From assembly GCF_043642205.1 (NCBI RefSeq), contig NZ_JBHZSG010000004.1, forward strand, positions 62,001 to 126,000: a DNA stretch of 64,000 nt, in the 5' to 3' direction. Positions within the stretch are counted from its first letter, which is position 1. Each line of letters starts with the position of its first letter. Shown in pieces: positions 62,376 to 64,000 of the stretch. This DNA is from Thalassotalea_A litorea (lineage in GTDB: Bacteria > Pseudomonadota > Gammaproteobacteria > Enterobacterales > Alteromonadaceae). The notes beneath the pieces were generated by a model. It saw only the letters and a program-made list of their open reading frames with translations, made no database searches and was not told the DNA's origin. Position numbers and translations under genes: made by a program.

Positions 62376-64000
62376 ATGTTTAATTTAAGCAAAGTCACGC
62401 TTGCGCTGATGGCAAGTGGTGCTCTGGCTTTTTCTGCGCAAACCTATGCTCAGCAAGCTGAGAACGCCAGCCAGGAGCCAAATGAAGACGACATTGAAGT
62501 GATTGAGGTTACGGGTTTTAAAAGCTCATTAATCAAATCAATCAACCAAAAACGCTGGGCCGATACGGTATCCGAGCAAATCTCAGCCGATGACCTCGGC
62601 GGTCTTCCTGATGTATCTATGGCCGATGCCTTAACCCGATTACCGGGTATTGCGGCAGTTCGCACTGGCGGTCAGGCAGCAGAAATCAATATTCGAGGCC
62701 TCAATGGTGACTACATATCCACCACCCTAAATGGTCGCGAACAGGTCTCTACCTCAGGTAGTCGTTCAATCGAGTTTGATCAATACCCTTCCGAACTCAT
62801 CTCTGAAGCGGCAGTATACAAATCTTCTAAAGCCTCTTTAATTGAAGGTGGTATTGCAGGTTCAGTTGAACTAAAAACCGCCAGCCCATTAGCCAATGAA
62901 GAGCAGCACAAATTTAATGTCAATCTTCGCGGTATGTATAACGATCGCGCTACAGAAGTCGCCGATGCCGAAGAATACGGACATCGCTTCAGCTTTTCTT
63001 ATCAGGGCCAGTTTTTAGAAGAAACCTTGGGGGTTTCTTTGGGTTATGCGCGTTTGTACCAACCCGGTGTAGCTACTCAGTTTATCGGTTTTGCCTACAA
63101 CTCAGATCAGGATGTGGACTTTCTTGCTGATGATATGGACGGCCCTGTAGAGAACCCTGATCACGAATATCTAAGTGAAGGATTCGAGCTACAACACTTG
63201 GGCGGTGAAGAAACCCGAAACGGTTATGTTGGTGCTATCGAGTGGATGCCAAACGATACCTTTACCGTTCGTGCCGATGCGTTTGTCTCTCAGTTTGACA
63301 GCGAATCGTTTGCCCGGGGTTTTCGGGTCAAATTTGACGGTGAAACTGCAGCGATTTCCAACCCGGTTATCGTTGATAACTCTATGATTGGCGGTACCAT
63401 CAATCGCAAGAGTAAGAACAACAATACACGGGTTGAGCTAGTAAACGATGACAATCAGGATTTTGATGAAGTTCAAAGTTATGGTTTAAATCTCGATTGG
63501 CAAATCACCGAGCAATTAACCGCCAATATGGATATCAGTTATTCCAGCGCTGAAAGCGAATTTAGAAACGGGCTGCTCTGGTCTTTGGTTGCTGAAGATG
63601 CCACCGTCGAAAACCCATCACTGGATCAAAATGTTTCCATTTCTTATATGCTAAACGGTCTCGACTTGCCTAATGTTGGCTTTAGTCAGGAAGATGCCTT
63701 TACCGACATCAACCGGGTAATGGTTAGCAAATACGGCATCTATCCCTATGAAAATACCGACGAGTTAAAAGCCTATCGTCTCGATTTTAATTATGAGCTG
63801 GACAATGATTTCATCGCATCGGTTGAGTTTGGGGTTCGTTATTCCGACAGAGATTACAGCAGTGATCGTTCCGTTTACGAATACGGTGCCGATAATAATT
63901 TCTCAAGCAGTGAACCACCTCTGCGTCTGACTGACGATATGATTGATGTGGTTGACTGGGAAGGTGAGTTTTCCTATTTTCCAAGCTATTTAGCCATCGA
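62376..64000 (+). CDS. TonB-dependent receptor, maltodextrin-type (3' truncated by window)
   Basis: 541 residues are visible and the frame is open to the window end. TGGGGAAAAC precedes the ATG. The signal peptide ends in AYAQ, followed by a TonB box-like IEVIEVTGF. The plug domain (GGLPDVSMADALTRLPGI...INIRGLNGDYISTTLNGREQ) and the start of the barrel follow. This SusC-unlike class, with VSEQISADDLG in the plug, matches large sugar receptors of the MalA type in Alteromonadales and Caulobacter. Two MalR-like operators upstream and the glg operon and SLC45 transporter elsewhere in the window make maltodextrin uptake the best guess. Confidence 0.85.
   Translation, partial: MFNLSKVTLALMASGALAFSAQTYAQQAENASQEPNEDDIEVIEVTGFKSSLIKSINQKRWADTVSEQISADDLGGLPDVSMADALTRLPGIAAVRTGGQAAEINIRGLNGDYISTTLNGREQVSTSGSRSIEFDQYPSELISEAAVYKSSKASLIEGGIAGSVELKTASPLANEEQHKFNVNLRGMYNDRATEVADAEEYGHRFSFSYQGQFLEETLGVSLGYARLYQPGVATQFIGFAYNSDQDVDFLADDMDGPVENPDHEYLSEGFELQHLGGEETRNGYVGAIEWMPNDTFTVRADAFVSQFDSESFARGFRVKFDGETAAISNPVIVDNSMIGGTINRKSKNNNTRVELVNDDNQDFDEVQSYGLNLDWQITEQLTANMDISYSSAESEFRNGLLWSLVAEDATVENPSLDQNVSISYMLNGLDLPNVGFSQEDAFTDINRVMVSKYGIYPYENTDELKAYRLDFNYELDNDFIASVEFGVRYSDRDYSSDRSVYEYGADNNFSSSEPPLRLTDDMIDVVDWEGEFSYFPSYLAI

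Overview
This window looks like a chromosomal segment of a marine gammaproteobacterium of the Alteromonadales type (Colwelliaceae or Alteromonadaceae are the nearest fits; this placement is inference). The grounds are the family mix: TonB-dependent receptors, S9 and M14 exported peptidases, a VC_2705-type Na+/solute symporter with a DUF4212 partner, a PEP-CTERM protein, yqiJ/yqiK flotillin genes, gntX close to nfuA, a clustered glg/mal operon, moderate GC, and TACGTA-centred LacI-type operators. No rRNA, tRNA, phage, classical insertion sequence or CRISPR array was found. Both window ends cut a gene: gntX/comF on the left and a TonB-dependent receptor on the right.

Layout. 1-4334: 3' end of gntX, an exported M14 peptidase on the other strand, and nfuA behind an IscR-type operator. 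4361-5722: a 13-unit array of an 82-bp double-hairpin palindromic repeat. Unit 6 is split exactly at its central linker by a gene for a 95-residue GIY-YIG nuclease. 5833-12277: beta-lactamase-like lipoprotein, a bacterial PH-domain protein with a small membrane partner, GFA-like protein, SpoIIAA/STAS-like protein, cyclase-family hydrolase and a di-haem cytochrome. 12518-16616: zinc metallopeptidase, SLC45-like sugar transporter, small lipoprotein, alpha/beta hydrolase. 16797-27928 (minus): glgP, glgB, glgX, malQ and a lipoprotein alpha-amylase, a tightly packed alpha-glucan operon. Copies of one palindrome (TGCATACGTATGCA-like) lie upstream of glgP, the SLC45 transporter and the right-end TonB receptor, which suggests one maltodextrin regulon across the window.

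29019-43328: an apparent catabolic/scavenging cluster containing a lipoprotein of unknown function, an MFS transporter, a TonB receptor, a divergent LysR regulator, an exported M24 peptidase, an amidase, an AmiD-like muramyl amidase, a divergent amidase_3-like lipoprotein and a large FAD/Fe-S 2-hydroxyacid dehydrogenase. A T-N11-A box (CTATCG-N7-CGATAG and variants) recurs upstream of the lipoprotein, of the receptor/LysR pair and of the amidase, so the LysR protein probably controls several of these genes.

43448-48500 (minus): a CusBA-type metal-efflux pair preceded by a His/Met/Cys-rich exported protein. 48675-53372: ydbS/ydbT-like PH-domain proteins, then yqiJ and a yqiK-type flotillin with a clear terminator. 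53515-55555: DUF4212 protein and symporter. 55577-61870 (minus): PEP-CTERM protein, small outer-membrane barrel, prolyl oligopeptidase, ChrA transporter and a porin-like protein. 62376-64000: start of a maltodextrin-type TonB receptor.

The strongest candidate for something undescribed is the GIY-YIG gene embedded between the two hairpins of a palindromic repeat that is amplified in tandem around it. The LysR-box regulon with its peptidoglycan-amidase content is the second.
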